The position numbers and the translations under genes were made by a program. Source: 14-2 sp963628035 (lineage in GTDB: Bacteria; Bacillota; Clostridia; Lachnospirales; Lachnospiraceae). Taken from it: a stretch of 64,000 nucleotides of DNA. The notes under the pieces were generated by a model. It made no database searches. It was not told where the DNA came from and saw nothing but the letters and a program-made list of their open reading frames with translations. Below are positions 53,301-62,474 of this stretch, one piece after another (position 1 is the first letter of the stretch; each line of letters starts with the position of its first letter). Location of the stretch: assembly GCA_963628035.1 (NCBI GenBank), contig CAVGED010000046.1, positions 46,735 through 110,734 on the forward strand, in the 5' to 3' direction.

Positions 53301-54091
53301 AATCCCGCCTCCTTCCGCTCTTCTGTCCCCTCATCGGTAGCGACCTCTTCTTTCCTCGGAAACAGGATCGCTGCTGCCGCCGAGATAAGCACGGTTAGCA
53401 GGATCGTCCGCATCCCCTCAGACAATTTTGAGACCACCGGAAGGCAAGTAGCCAGAAAGCTTGCCAGGAAGCTGACCGCCACCAGAACACCCACCACCCG
53501 GTTCTTCCTGGCCGGTGGAATAATGATCGCGATAAACATACCGTAGAGTGCAACACTAAGGGCGCTAACCAGACGCAGCGGAAGGATATTTCCCGCCAAC
53601 GTTCCCAATGCCGTGCCGACTGCCCAGCCGGGAATGGCGACCATCATTGCACCATATGTATAGAAAGGATTGAGATACCCCGGCCGCGCAATCGCAATGC
53701 CAAAGAGCTCGTCCGTGATGTCAAAAGCCATAAACAGCCGATGATAGAGTGGCGTTCCCGGCGCCATACGCTGGCTCATGGCACAGCTCATAAGGAGATA
53801 TCTTGCATTTACAATAAGTGTCATAATAGCCAGCTCCAGATATGCTGCACCTGCAGCGATCAGGGTAAAGCCGGCATATTCTCCGGCAGAAGCATTACAG
53901 AGCATGCTGGCCAGAAAGCTCTGCGCCGGGGACAGCCCGGCATTCTTCGCGGCAATTCCCAGTGAAAAGGAAACCGCCAGGTAGCCCAAACCAATGGGGA
54001 TGCCGTCAAGCATCCCCTTATGGAATATAACTCTGTTACTACTCATATTACTCATATTACTCATGTTACTCGTGTTGCTCATATTACTCAT
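53297..54091 (-). CDS. azlC: AzlC-family branched-chain amino acid exporter
   Basis: 264 residues. After a repetitive N-terminus (six MSN/TSN/MSS units) the AzlC domain begins at GMLDGIPIGLGYLAVSFSLGIAA, with LSPAQSFLASMLCNASAGEYAG and several helices to the C-terminus. The protein works with AzlD in amino acid export. The start is uncertain because every repeat unit supplies a Met; ATG 54091 has AGGTG 10 bases upstream. Confidence 0.9.
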   Translation of the reverse strand: MSNMSNTSNMSNMSNMSSNRVIFHKGMLDGIPIGLGYLAVSFSLGIAAKNAGLSPAQSFLASMLCNASAGEYAGFTLIAAGAAYLELAIMTLIVNARYLLMSCAMSQRMAPGTPLYHRLFMAFDITDELFGIAIARPGYLNPFYTYGAMMVAIPGWAVGTALGTLAGNILPLRLVSALSVALYGMFIAIIIPPARKNRVVGVLVAVSFLASFLATCLPVVSKLSEGMRTILLTVLISAAAAILFPRKEEVATDEGTEERKEAGL

Positions 54092-54175
54092 GTTACATTA
54101 CACCTGCATACTTACTTCTTAATACTTATTCCTTAATACTTACTTTCTATTTCTGCCTAATCTGCCTAATCTTCA
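54038..54175. repeat. Low-complexity tandem-repeat zone at the azlC start and intergenic region
   Basis: Six 9-bp units of the form ATGAGTAAT (54091-54038) encode the MSN repeats of AzlC. Upstream on the same strand are AGTATTAAG-like repeats (about 54105-54145) and two copies of ATTAGGCAG (about 54154-54171) that reach the stop codon of the EF-G-like gene. Such arrays arise by slippage. Confidence 0.7.
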
Positions 54176-56256
54176 CTGTTCTCCAGCTTGCTGGCTCTGG
54201 CAGCAACTTCCTTCTCCTGAATGTCGGTGGGTGTCTGCTCGTAGCGGGCGAACTCATAGGAGAAGTCTCCGCTACCGCCGGTCATGGAACGAAGATCCGT
54301 CATATAACCGTAGATCTCCATCATAGGCACGTCCGCAACCACCTCGGTCTTGCCTCCCTCCACCGGATTCATACCCAGTACGCGGCCACGGCGCTTGTTG
54401 AGATCACCCATAACATCTCCGGTATACTTCTCTTCCACAACTACCTTCATGGTCACAATCGGCTCTAACAGAACCGGAGAAGCCTCCATGAAGCCCTTCT
54501 TAAAGGCCTGGCGTGCCGCTGTCTTAAAGGCCATTTCCGAAGAATCTACCGGATGATAGGATCCATCGTAGAGCACAGCCTTGACTCCGACTACCGGATA
54601 AGCCGCCATAGGTCCGGCCACAACAGCTTCCTGGATTCCCTTCTCAACTGCCGGGAAATAGTTCTTCGGCACAGCGCCGCCAACCACGATCTGCTCAAAC
54701 ACATAGGGCTTCTCCAGATCGCCGGAGGGCTCGAAGGTCATCTTGACGTGTCCATACTGGCCATGGCCGCCGGACTGCTTCTTATACTTATACTCTACAT
54801 CTGCTTTCTTACGGATGGTCTCCTTAAATGCAATCCTTGGCTTCTTAAGCTCTACTTCCACCTTATATCTCTCCAGCATCTTGCTGACCGCAACTTCGAT
54901 ATGCTGATCACCGATACCATATACCAATGTCTGACCGTTGGCACTGTCATTTACCACCTTCAGGGTCAGATCCTCCTGCATAAGCTTCTGGAAGGCCTGG
55001 GATATCTTGTCCTCATCTCCCTTATTCTTGGCCTTATAGCGCATGTATGTATAAGGAACCGACATCTGGGTCTTGCCGTACATGATGGGGTTCGCCTTGG
55101 TGGACAGCGTATCTCTGGTTCCCACCTTACTAAGCTTCGCCAACGCTCCGATATCACCGGCATGAAGCTCTGGAACCTCCTCCGTCTTGTTGCCCCGGAT
55201 AACGTAGACCTTACCGATCTTCTCCTCCATATCCTTATCCTGATTATAGAGCACATCATCCGTCTTGATAACGCCGGAATTCACCTTGATCAGTGAATAC
55301 TTTCCGATAAAGGGATCCACGATGGTCTTAAAGATATAGGCTGACTTCGGCTTGGAAATATCATAGTTTCCTTCGAATACCTCGTTTGTCTTCAGGTTCA
55401 CACCGGTGCAGGGACGCTTCTCCGGGCTGGGCAGATACTTGATGATATCATCCAACAGTGTGTAAATACCCTGTACCAGAATGCTGGAACCCATGGACAT
55501 GGGAATGATGCTGCACTCTCCGACGTTGGTGTGGAGCGCGGTTCGGATCTCGTACTCGGAGAACTCATCCCCGGAGAAATAGCGATCCATGAACTCCTCG
55601 CTGGTCTCGGCCACAGCTTCCATCAGAACCTCCCGGTACTTCTCCAGATACTCCTTGGAATACTCCGGCATCGGCATCTCCTCAACCTTACCCTTATCAT
55701 TCCAGCGATTGGCGGTCTGGTTCACCACATTCACGTAACCTACAAACTTCTCATTTTCCCGGATTGGGAAGTGGAAGGGCGCGATCCGCTTACCGTACAG
55801 ATTCTGCAGATCCTCTACCACCTGGCGGAAGCTTGCGTTGTCTACGTCCATCTCAGTTACGAAGAACATTCTCGGAAGCTTGTATTTCTCACAGATATCC
55901 CATGCCTTCTTGGTGCCAACCTCGATGCCTGCCTTGCCGGAAACCACAATGATCGCCGCGTCGGCCACGCTGACAGCCTCCTCTACCTCTCCTACGAAAC
56001 CAAAATATCCCGGTGTATCCAGAATATTAATCTTGTGATCTTCCCATAGAATCGGAACCACAGAAGTATTCACAGAAAAGAGACGCTTGGCTTCTTCCTT
56101 ATCATAATCACTGATGGTATTCCCATCTGTGACCTTCCCCATTCTGGTTGTAAGACCGGATAAATATGCCATGGCCTCTACCAATGTCGTCTTCCCGCAG
56201 CCTCCGTGTCCTAATAAAACTACGTTCCTGATCTTGTCCGTTGTGTAAACTTTCAT
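54166..56256 (-). CDS. EF-G-like translational GTPase (paralogue)
   Basis: 696 residues with EF-G domain order. G1 is GHGGCGKT (16-23), G3 DTPG (80-83); G4, normally NKxD, reads TEMD (134-137). Domain IV has GHGQYGHVKMTFEP and domain V GDVMGDLNKRRGRVLGM. It belongs to the second EF-G group of Firmicutes, not the ribosomal-operon fusA; the altered G4 suggests changed nucleotide preference or activity. It has its own promoter and is divergent from the aroF gene. Confidence 0.88.
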   Translation of the reverse strand: MKVYTTDKIRNVVLLGHGGCGKTTLVEAMAYLSGLTTRMGKVTDGNTISDYDKEEAKRLFSVNTSVVPILWEDHKINILDTPGYFGFVGEVEEAVSVADAAIIVVSGKAGIEVGTKKAWDICEKYKLPRMFFVTEMDVDNASFRQVVEDLQNLYGKRIAPFHFPIRENEKFVGYVNVVNQTANRWNDKGKVEEMPMPEYSKEYLEKYREVLMEAVAETSEEFMDRYFSGDEFSEYEIRTALHTNVGECSIIPMSMGSSILVQGIYTLLDDIIKYLPSPEKRPCTGVNLKTNEVFEGNYDISKPKSAYIFKTIVDPFIGKYSLIKVNSGVIKTDDVLYNQDKDMEEKIGKVYVIRGNKTEEVPELHAGDIGALAKLSKVGTRDTLSTKANPIMYGKTQMSVPYTYMRYKAKNKGDEDKISQAFQKLMQEDLTLKVVNDSANGQTLVYGIGDQHIEVAVSKMLERYKVEVELKKPRIAFKETIRKKADVEYKYKKQSGGHGQYGHVKMTFEPSGDLEKPYVFEQIVVGGAVPKNYFPAVEKGIQEAVVAGPMAAYPVVGVKAVLYDGSYHPVDSSEMAFKTAARQAFKKGFMEASPVLLEPIVTMKVVVEEKYTGDVMGDLNKRRGRVLGMNPVEGGKTEVVADVPMMEIYGYMTDLRSMTGGSGDFSYEFARYEQTPTDIQEKEVAARASKLENSED

Positions 56257-56294
56257 GCCAATTCCTCCAATACTACATATTTTGTGATAGCTAT

Positions 56295-56323
56295 ATTTTA
56301 CTAAATATCCGGATGCATTACAA
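56295..56323 (-). promoter_or_regulatory. Sigma-A promoter of the EF-G-like gene
   Basis: Reverse strand TTGTAA (56323-56318), 17-base spacer, TAAAAT (56300-56295); GGAGG follows before the ATG at 56256. Confidence 0.7.
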
Positions 56324-56400
56324 CTATTTTATTAATTTTTTCCAAAAAAAATTGAAATACGCTTTTTCTAATATTTTTCGCACTTCACCGCGTTGGTGTG

Positions 56401-56429
56401 TTGACTTTTCTTTTCAAAAGGATTATGAT
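56401..56429 (+). promoter_or_regulatory. Sigma-A promoter of the DAHP synthase gene
   Basis: TTGACT (56401-56406), 17-base spacer, TATGAT (56424-56429), followed by AGAGG at 56451 and ATG at 56464. No T-box or riboswitch fits in the short leader. Confidence 0.8.
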
Positions 56430-56463
56430 AGGATATCATTAAGAAATAGCAGAGGTATGAATC

Positions 56464-57480
56464 ATGATCATAGTAATGAAACCAAAGGCTGCGGCCTCAT
56501 CCATCAAACAAGTAACTGACATCATCGAAGGCTGCGGCCTTTCCGTACATCTCTCCCAAGGCGAGGAGGTCACCATCATCGGAGCCGTGGGTGATAAATC
56601 CAGGCTGGATACCTGTGCCATCCAGCTGAATCCGGAGGTGGAACGCATCGTTCCCATCACCGAGAGCTATAAACTTTCCAATCGGAAGTTCCACCCACTC
56701 CCCACCAGCTTTTCCGTGAAAAACACACGCATCGGCGGCGATTCCATGACAATTATCGCCGGCCCCTGTGCCGTTGAGACGGAGGAACAGTTGATCTCCA
56801 TTGCTCATGCGGTGAAGGCAGCCGGAGCCACCATGCTTAGGGGCGGCGCTTTCAAGCCCAGAACTTCCCCCTACTCCTTCCAGGGACTTGAGGAGGAGGG
56901 GCTGCGATTCCTTAAGGCCGCTTCCCAGGAAACAGGGCTTGCCACCATCTGTGAGGTGACAAGTTCTCACGCAATCGAAGCCGCTGTGCAATATGTGGAC
57001 ATGCTCCAGATCGGCGCCCGCAACATGCAGAACTTTGAGCTCTTAAAGGAGGTTGGCAAGAGCAGTCTCCCCGTTCTTCTCAAGCGCGGACTCTGTGCTA
57101 CCATCGACGAATGGCTCAATGCAGCCGAATATATCATGTCTGAAGGAAACGAACAGATCGCACTGTGCGAGCGCGGCATCCGAACCTACGAGACTTCCAC
57201 CAGGAACACGCTGGATCTGAGCGCTGTCTGCGTCTTAAAGGAGAAGACTCATCTCCCTGTGATCGTGGATCCAAGCCATGCCACCGGTGTGCGTGCTTAT
57301 GTGGAACCGCTGGCAAGAGCTGCTGTGGCCTGCGGGGCAGACGGCCTGATGATCGAGGTTCACAATGACCCGGCCAAGGCACTTTCCGATGGACCGCAAT
57401 CTCTGAATTTTGAACAGTTTGACCATGTGATGGACAATCTTGCGCCGTATATTACGTTAGCGGGGAAAACGCTACAATAA
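56464..57480 (+). CDS. aroF: 3-deoxy-7-phosphoheptulonate synthase (DAHP synthase, AroF/AroA I-beta type)
   Basis: 338 residues: a ferredoxin-like N-terminal regulatory domain (1-70) and the TIM barrel with IAGPCAVE, RGGAFKPRTSPYSFQG, IGARNMQNF, LKRG and DPSHATG. It catalyses the first step of the shikimate pathway from phosphoenolpyruvate and erythrose 4-phosphate. Prephenate dehydrogenase follows 102 bp downstream on the same strand, so the two probably form an aromatic amino acid operon. Confidence 0.95.
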   Translation: MIIVMKPKAAASSIKQVTDIIEGCGLSVHLSQGEEVTIIGAVGDKSRLDTCAIQLNPEVERIVPITESYKLSNRKFHPLPTSFSVKNTRIGGDSMTIIAGPCAVETEEQLISIAHAVKAAGATMLRGGAFKPRTSPYSFQGLEEEGLRFLKAASQETGLATICEVTSSHAIEAAVQYVDMLQIGARNMQNFELLKEVGKSSLPVLLKRGLCATIDEWLNAAEYIMSEGNEQIALCERGIRTYETSTRNTLDLSAVCVLKEKTHLPVIVDPSHATGVRAYVEPLARAAVACGADGLMIEVHNDPAKALSDGPQSLNFEQFDHVMDNLAPYITLAGKTLQ

Positions 57481-57582
57481 AGCTGCATAGCAATACACCA
57501 CGCCAAATAAAATATATCATCTGGAGTAACCACACTATGGCAGGCTTTAGATATCGGCACACGTCAAGGAGGATATTACAAT

Positions 57583-58740
57583 ATGACAATCAACAAGATC
57601 GGAATTATCGGGCTGGGTTTAATTGGCGGCACCCTGGCTAAGACGATACATCGCATCCATCCGACAATACAGATCATAGCCTGTGACCCGAACCGGGACA
57701 GTTTAAAGCAGGCGCTCTCCGAAGGAGTGATCGCGCAGGGATTCGATTCTCTTTCCACAGATGTAGATTGCTCTGAAAGGGAAGATACGCACAAAACCGG
57801 AAGGGATTCTGCTGCCCTCTCGCTCTCTGCCTGCCGTTATATCTTCCTGTGTGCTCCGGTTCAGCAGAACGAATCATTTCTGGAGCTGCTTGCACCATAC
57901 CTGAACGAAGCTTGTATCCTGACTGACACCGGAAGCGTCAAGGCCTCCATACACGCAGATGTCCGCACACACGGCCTCTCCCGCTATTTTATCGGTGGTC
58001 ACCCCATGGCCGGTTCGGAGAAGAGCGGCTACGCGAACGCCACCCCCTACTTATTCGAGAATGCCTACTATATCATCACCCACGATGACGAGATTGACAG
58101 GGATCTGGTAACGGAGTACAAGGATTTCATCGCCTCCCTGGGCTGTATTCCGTTGCTCATGTCTCCCACCGAACACGACTACAACACTGCGGCAGTCAGC
58201 CACCTGCCCCATATTCTGGCCTCCAGTCTGGTGAATCTGGTACGGCGGCTGGACAACGAGCAGGAAGATATGAAATCCATCGCCGCAGGCGGTTTCAAAG
58301 ATATCACCCGCATCGCCTCCTCCTCTCCTGTCATGTGGGAGGAGATCTGCGAGACGAATCGGGAACAGCTTTTGATACTGCTGAACCACTTCATTCACGA
58401 TATGGAGACTATCCGGGAGGAGATCTCAGAGAGTGACAAATGTGCCATCCTCTCCTTCTTCCAACAGGCCAAGGACTATCGTGATTCGCTTCCCATACAG
58501 AAGAACAGTTCCTTACCCCGCATTTATGAGATTTACTGCGATCTCATTGACGAGGCCGGCGGGATTGCAACGATCGCCACGATTCTTGCCACCAACGCCA
58601 TCAGCATTAAGAACATCGGGATCATCCATAACCGGGAATTCCAGCAGGGAGTTCTGCGCATTGAGTTCTACGGGGAAGACCCACTTCGGCAGGCAATTCT
58701 CCTGTTGCGCAGGCATCACTACACAGTATATGAACGGTAA
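57583..58740 (+). CDS. tyrA: Prephenate dehydrogenase
   Basis: 385 residues. NAD-binding GLGLIGG near the N-terminus, LTDTGSVK, the catalytic-type GGHPMAGSEKSG, and SHLPHILASSL of the helical domain. A C-terminal ACT domain (about 310-385, GGIATIATILATNAISIKN) should confer tyrosine feedback. An extra polar stretch (about 60-86, STDVDCSEREDTHKTGRDS) is inserted before the strand FLCAPV. AAGGAGG precedes the ATG. It converts prephenate to 4-hydroxyphenylpyruvate. Confidence 0.94.
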   Translation: MTINKIGIIGLGLIGGTLAKTIHRIHPTIQIIACDPNRDSLKQALSEGVIAQGFDSLSTDVDCSEREDTHKTGRDSAALSLSACRYIFLCAPVQQNESFLELLAPYLNEACILTDTGSVKASIHADVRTHGLSRYFIGGHPMAGSEKSGYANATPYLFENAYYIITHDDEIDRDLVTEYKDFIASLGCIPLLMSPTEHDYNTAAVSHLPHILASSLVNLVRRLDNEQEDMKSIAAGGFKDITRIASSSPVMWEEICETNREQLLILLNHFIHDMETIREEISESDKCAILSFFQQAKDYRDSLPIQKNSSLPRIYEIYCDLIDEAGGIATIATILATNAISIKNIGIIHNREFQQGVLRIEFYGEDPLRQAILLLRRHHYTVYER

Positions 58741-58802
58741 GTGCGAGTAGCATCGGGCGTCCTCCTACATATTATAGTAAGGAATATATCTGGAGGATCG
58801 AT

Positions 58803-59570
58803 ATGGAAAAACTCCTGGAACTAAGATCGGTCGGCTATTCTTATCACACCGTGCAGGGTGAGACACCGGCCTTGACCAATATAAATTTCACTGTGTACAA
58901 AGGTGAGTTTGTGGCTGTCGTCGGCCCCAGCGGCTGCGGCAAATCCACGCTTTTATCGCTCTTGAGCGGCCTACTGGAACCGGAACACGGTTCCATTTTA
59001 CTTTATGGACAAAAGCTGTTCCATCCGGGCTCCGGCACCATCGGCTACATGCTGCAGCACGACCACCTCTTCGAGTGGCGCACCGTCTGGCAGAATGTGC
59101 TGCTGGGCCCGGAGATTCAAAAGAAGCTGACTCCTGCAAAAAAGGAAGCCGTGGCCGACATGCTTAAGACCTATGGCCTATACAAATTCAAGGATGCCAA
59201 GCCCTCCCAATTGTCCGGAGGCATGCGGCAGCGCGCAGCCCTCATCCGAACGCTGGCGATGGAGCCCGAACTACGGCTTTTAGATGAGCCCTTTTCCGCT
59301 CTTGATTATCAGACACGCCTGACGGTCGGGGATGACATCGGAACCATCATTAAGAAAGAACACAAGACTGCTGTTCTGGTGACCCATGACCTGTCCGAGG
59401 CGGTGAGCCTTGCGAGCCGCATTATCATACTAACCAGACGTCCCGGTACGATACAGCGCATACTCCCGGTTACCTTCGACAGCAACCTGTCGCCGCTGCT
59501 GCGGAGAAACACGCCGGAATTTAAGGATTATTTCAATGAGATTTGGAAGGAGATGAACGAGAATGACTGA
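58803..59570 (+). CDS. ABC transporter ATP-binding protein (NitT/TauT/SsuB type)
   Basis: 255 residues. Walker A GPSGCGKS (41-48), signature LSGGMRQR from 137, Walker B LRLLDEP (about 157-163). It matches the nitrate/taurine/sulfonate family of importers. GGAGG precedes the ATG and the permease gene overlaps it by 8 bp. The substrate-binding protein is not in the window. Confidence 0.92.
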   Translation: MEKLLELRSVGYSYHTVQGETPALTNINFTVYKGEFVAVVGPSGCGKSTLLSLLSGLLEPEHGSILLYGQKLFHPGSGTIGYMLQHDHLFEWRTVWQNVLLGPEIQKKLTPAKKEAVADMLKTYGLYKFKDAKPSQLSGGMRQRAALIRTLAMEPELRLLDEPFSALDYQTRLTVGDDIGTIIKKEHKTAVLVTHDLSEAVSLASRIIILTRRPGTIQRILPVTFDSNLSPLLRRNTPEFKDYFNEIWKEMNEND

Positions 59571-60306
59571 AATTTCTGCGGCTCAGATCCGTTTTCTGAC
59601 CGCCCGGAAGAAGCATCGGCGCACGGTGGCCTGCAGTCGGCTTCTAATCTTTATTACCTTTGGTCTGCTGTGGGAGATTGCCGCGACGTTTGGATTCATC
59701 GATTCCTTTATCTTCAGCAGTCCCTCCAGGATCGGTAGCTGCTTCCTGCATATGATGGCTGACCGGACGCTGCCTGTCCACATCGGAGTCACGCTTTTTG
59801 AAACTATTGTAAGCTTCCTGCTGGTGGTTTTCTGCGCCCTGGCCGTCACCATTCTGCTGTGGTTTTCCCGGAAGCTGTCGGAGACACTGGAACCGTATCT
59901 TGTCATCTTAAACAGCCTGCCCAAGTCCGCCCTGGCACCGCTTCTGATCGTATGGCTGGGCGCCAACTACCGAACCATCATCATCACCGGCATGTCTGTG
60001 GCGATCTTCGGCTCCATCCTGAACCTGTACACCTGCTTCTCCTCAGTAGACCCGGAGAAGATCAAACTGATCTACGCCCTGGGCGGGAAAAAGTACCAGG
60101 TCATGACCAAGGTGATCCTGCCCTCCAATATTCCGGCTCTCTTCTCCTTAATGAAGGTCAATATCGGCCTGTGCCTGGTGGGTGTCGTCATCGGAGAATT
60201 CATCGCAGCCAGAAGTGGACTTGGATATTTAATCATTTATGGGAGTCAGGTATTGAACTGTGACAATTTAATAGGGAAAATGATACGAATGAGTATCCGG
60301 TTTTGA
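59563..60306 (+). pseudogene. ABC transporter permease (NitT/TauT/SsuC type), C-terminus lost
   Basis: 247 residues. The EAA loop PEKIKLIYALGGKKYQVMTKVILPSNIPAL and the following GVVIGEFIAARSGLGYLIIYGSQV are normal. Related permeases then have a conserved LDLV-type stretch and a last membrane helix of about 30 residues; here the frame continues with an unrelated hydrophilic LNCDNLIGKMIRMSIRF and stops. No other frame restores the family sequence. The break near 60250 is followed by phage-type genes on the other strand, so insertion of an element is the probable cause. The transporter may be inactive. Confidence 0.7.
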
Positions 60307-60379
60307 ATTTTGTAGTACCTTCTGAAATAAGATAAACCTATATGCTTTACTACCCTTGCAGCATTCTTAGCAACAATAC

Positions 60380-60547
60380 CTAATCATTTAAATATCTTCC
60401 TTCCAATTCGTCGAAGAATTTTTTAAAATCCCGGCCTTTCCCCTGCTTCATGTCATCCAGGCTCTTTAAGACCATCTCGCGTACAGCCTCTTGATTTTCA
60501 GCCAAAGCTTGTTCTTCTCTGTACTGCAATGTTTCTGCTGCTAACAT
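60380..60547 (-). CDS. Small antitoxin-like hypothetical protein
   Basis: 55 residues, starting MLAAETLQYREEQALAEN and ending with a charged DFKKFFDELEGRYLND. GAGAGGTG lies 6 bases before the ATG and a TATAAT box about 50 bases upstream. The acidic-basic helical make-up and the C-terminus recall the antitoxins of RelB/Phd type, but no toxin gene is next to it, and the call is weak. It is the gene closest to the element boundary. Confidence 0.5.
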   Translation of the reverse strand: MLAAETLQYREEQALAENQEAVREMVLKSLDDMKQGKGRDFKKFFDELEGRYLND

Positions 60548-60654
60548 AAGAACACCTCTCTCTTTTTTTAATATATTGGTATCTCAAGATGTACTTATTA
60601 TACTCCATACTCTGAAAAAATACCAGTCTTGCTTTATTTTTTCTTTTCAAACCG

Positions 60655-61533
60655 CTATCCCAAACACTCCACCTCCCCTGTCTCCTGCCGGAAATAATAT
60701 ACATTCTCTGACAGCCACTCTTCTCTCTGCACCTGATATTCATTCACTTCCTTCACCATTTCCGCTATTTTTTCCTTGCAGTATCTGCCAGTATCCGGCA
60801 TAAGAATAATCTCGTGCAGTGAACTTGGAATAATATAAAAGCTACAACCCTTTTCTTTTGCAAACGCACTTAACAGGTCCGTCCGAAGCATTGCAGAAGC
60901 ACCGTATGACTTCCTCTTATTTGTCATGACGTACTGGATTCCATACCACTCCTCCTTATCTTCTATCGCAAGATCTCCCCGTATTGCGTCCATTATGTCT
61001 TCTATCGGATATTCATCCCGCTGCAGATTTTCTTCTGCCGCTTTCCACAGTTCCTTTTCCTCTATCCTCCAGAGTTTCAGCATCTCATAAGTAATATTGC
61101 AGCCGACAATACCGTGTTCCGTTTCGCTGATCGTATAACGGCAGATGGCAGCCAGATCCAATACATCCTTATACGGCATTCTTTCTAGGATTTTCTCATT
61201 CCAGGCCTTCTTTATGAGGCATATATGGATCTGTTCTTTCGCCTCTTCCCATGTGTGCAGGAATTCCGTGGGAAGCACGCGCTTCTCTTTTTCTGCCGCT
61301 TCCAGCACTTTCCTGGCACACCATGACAGCTGCTTTCCATCCTGATACAGTTGATAGAGTTCCTCCAATGCGATATAAGGCAGCACATTGTGATCCTTTT
61401 TCTGGACAAAAATCCCCTCCTTCTCACCCTCATTCATCTTATTGAATGTCATGGTATAGACTTTCACGTCACTTCCTGCCCTCTCCCGCAACTGACTCAT
61501 CATTTCCTTTTTAAATTCTTCGTATGTGTACAT
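60655..61533 (-). CDS. DUF5688 family protein
   Basis: 292 residues from ATG 61533 (AAAGGA upstream, two ATGs 6 bp apart). The MYTYEEFKKEMMSQL start, the VLPYIALEELYQLY segment and the ending with SFYIIPSSLHEIILMPD are typical of DUF5688, a family frequent in Lachnospiraceae and their mobile elements, often in multiple copies. The function is unknown. It follows recT by 25 bp on the same strand. Confidence 0.75.
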   Translation of the reverse strand: MYTYEEFKKEMMSQLRERAGSDVKVYTMTFNKMNEGEKEGIFVQKKDHNVLPYIALEELYQLYQDGKQLSWCARKVLEAAEKEKRVLPTEFLHTWEEAKEQIHICLIKKAWNEKILERMPYKDVLDLAAICRYTISETEHGIVGCNITYEMLKLWRIEEKELWKAAEENLQRDEYPIEDIMDAIRGDLAIEDKEEWYGIQYVMTNKRKSYGASAMLRTDLLSAFAKEKGCSFYIIPSSLHEIILMPDTGRYCKEKIAEMVKEVNEYQVQREEWLSENVYYFRQETGEVECLG

Positions 61534-61558
61534 TTCCATTTTTCCTTTCCGTATTTTC

Positions 61559-62380
61559 TCATGCTCCCATTTCAACATAATCCGTATCAAAAATATCCTC
61601 TCCATTGATCTCGCTCATGTCATCGCAGATATCTTTCTTTATGGTTTCGTCCGTAGACAGTGCCTTGCGGAAATCTGTTTTCAATGGAGCGTATTTCAAT
61701 GCCTGCTTAATGACAGTTTTCTTTGCCATGCCATTATAGTTGCTCTTCCATGGACTGAACGATGAATCAAAGGCCTTGGAATACTCCTTTGCATAAGTGT
61801 CCATATCTGCCTTCGACATGACCTCGAATCCGAAACCGCCGTTCACCAGTTTAAAGAGACCGTAAAAAAGCTTGACTTCGCCTCGTTCCTGCAGCACCGG
61901 CCGATGTACCAGCTTTGGATTCAGTCCAAGCTCATATTCAAATTCATCATTCTCATACACCGCCTGTGCTGAAACAATCTGCATTTGCGGATTGCGGTAG
62001 CTTAAGTCGATCAGTCCTTTGTATCCGATCTGGAACTGACATTCCATAATTCCCCGGTTATTATATGGAATGAGATATGCCTGTCCCAGTGGCGTATTCG
62101 GCTCCAAGCCAAGCTGCGCAGCATTCATCAATGCCGCCAGAAAACTCATCTGGGTGCATTCCTTTAGCTTTGGTGTCGTATTCAGTGCAGACAATGCCAT
62201 CCGGGTAAAACGCTCCGGTGTTATCACCTCCGGCAGAGCTTTTCGGATTTCTGGCTCCATGGCCTTAATAAGATCCGCAATGCTCATGGACTTCGTAAGT
62301 CTTGTTTCTTCCTTCGTACCTTCTGCTTTCTTTGCAAGTTCTTCTTTTACCGTATTATTTGTTCCTGTTCTTGCTGCCAT
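61559..62380 (-). CDS. recT: RecT single-strand DNA annealing protein
   Basis: 273 residues from ATG 62380 (GGAGG upstream). The RecT core starts at LIKAMEPEIRKALPEVITPERFTRMALSAL and includes LGLEPNTPLGQAYLIPYNN and QIGYKGLIDLSYR, the strongest family motifs. It anneals complementary strands during phage or plasmid recombination, working with the exonuclease encoded 95 bp upstream. Confidence 0.95.
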   Translation of the reverse strand: MAARTGTNNTVKEELAKKAEGTKEETRLTKSMSIADLIKAMEPEIRKALPEVITPERFTRMALSALNTTPKLKECTQMSFLAALMNAAQLGLEPNTPLGQAYLIPYNNRGIMECQFQIGYKGLIDLSYRNPQMQIVSAQAVYENDEFEYELGLNPKLVHRPVLQERGEVKLFYGLFKLVNGGFGFEVMSKADMDTYAKEYSKAFDSSFSPWKSNYNGMAKKTVIKQALKYAPLKTDFRKALSTDETIKKDICDDMSEINGEDIFDTDYVEMGA

Positions 62381-62474
62381 CTTCTTTTCCTCCAATCTTA
62401 GACAGACCAAAAGGCCGGATTCCTCACCCAGCCTCTTTTATCTGTACTTCATCATTATTTCTATAATAAACTGC

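Noticed and set aside
57538..57640. Leader peptide before prephenate dehydrogenase (ATG at 57538)
   Set aside because: It has a weak ribosome site, overlaps the tyrA start out of frame, and has no run of aromatic codons or attenuator hairpin.
60380..60547. Complete toxin-antitoxin module
   Set aside because: No toxin-like gene adjoins it. The next gene, DUF5688, is not a known toxin.
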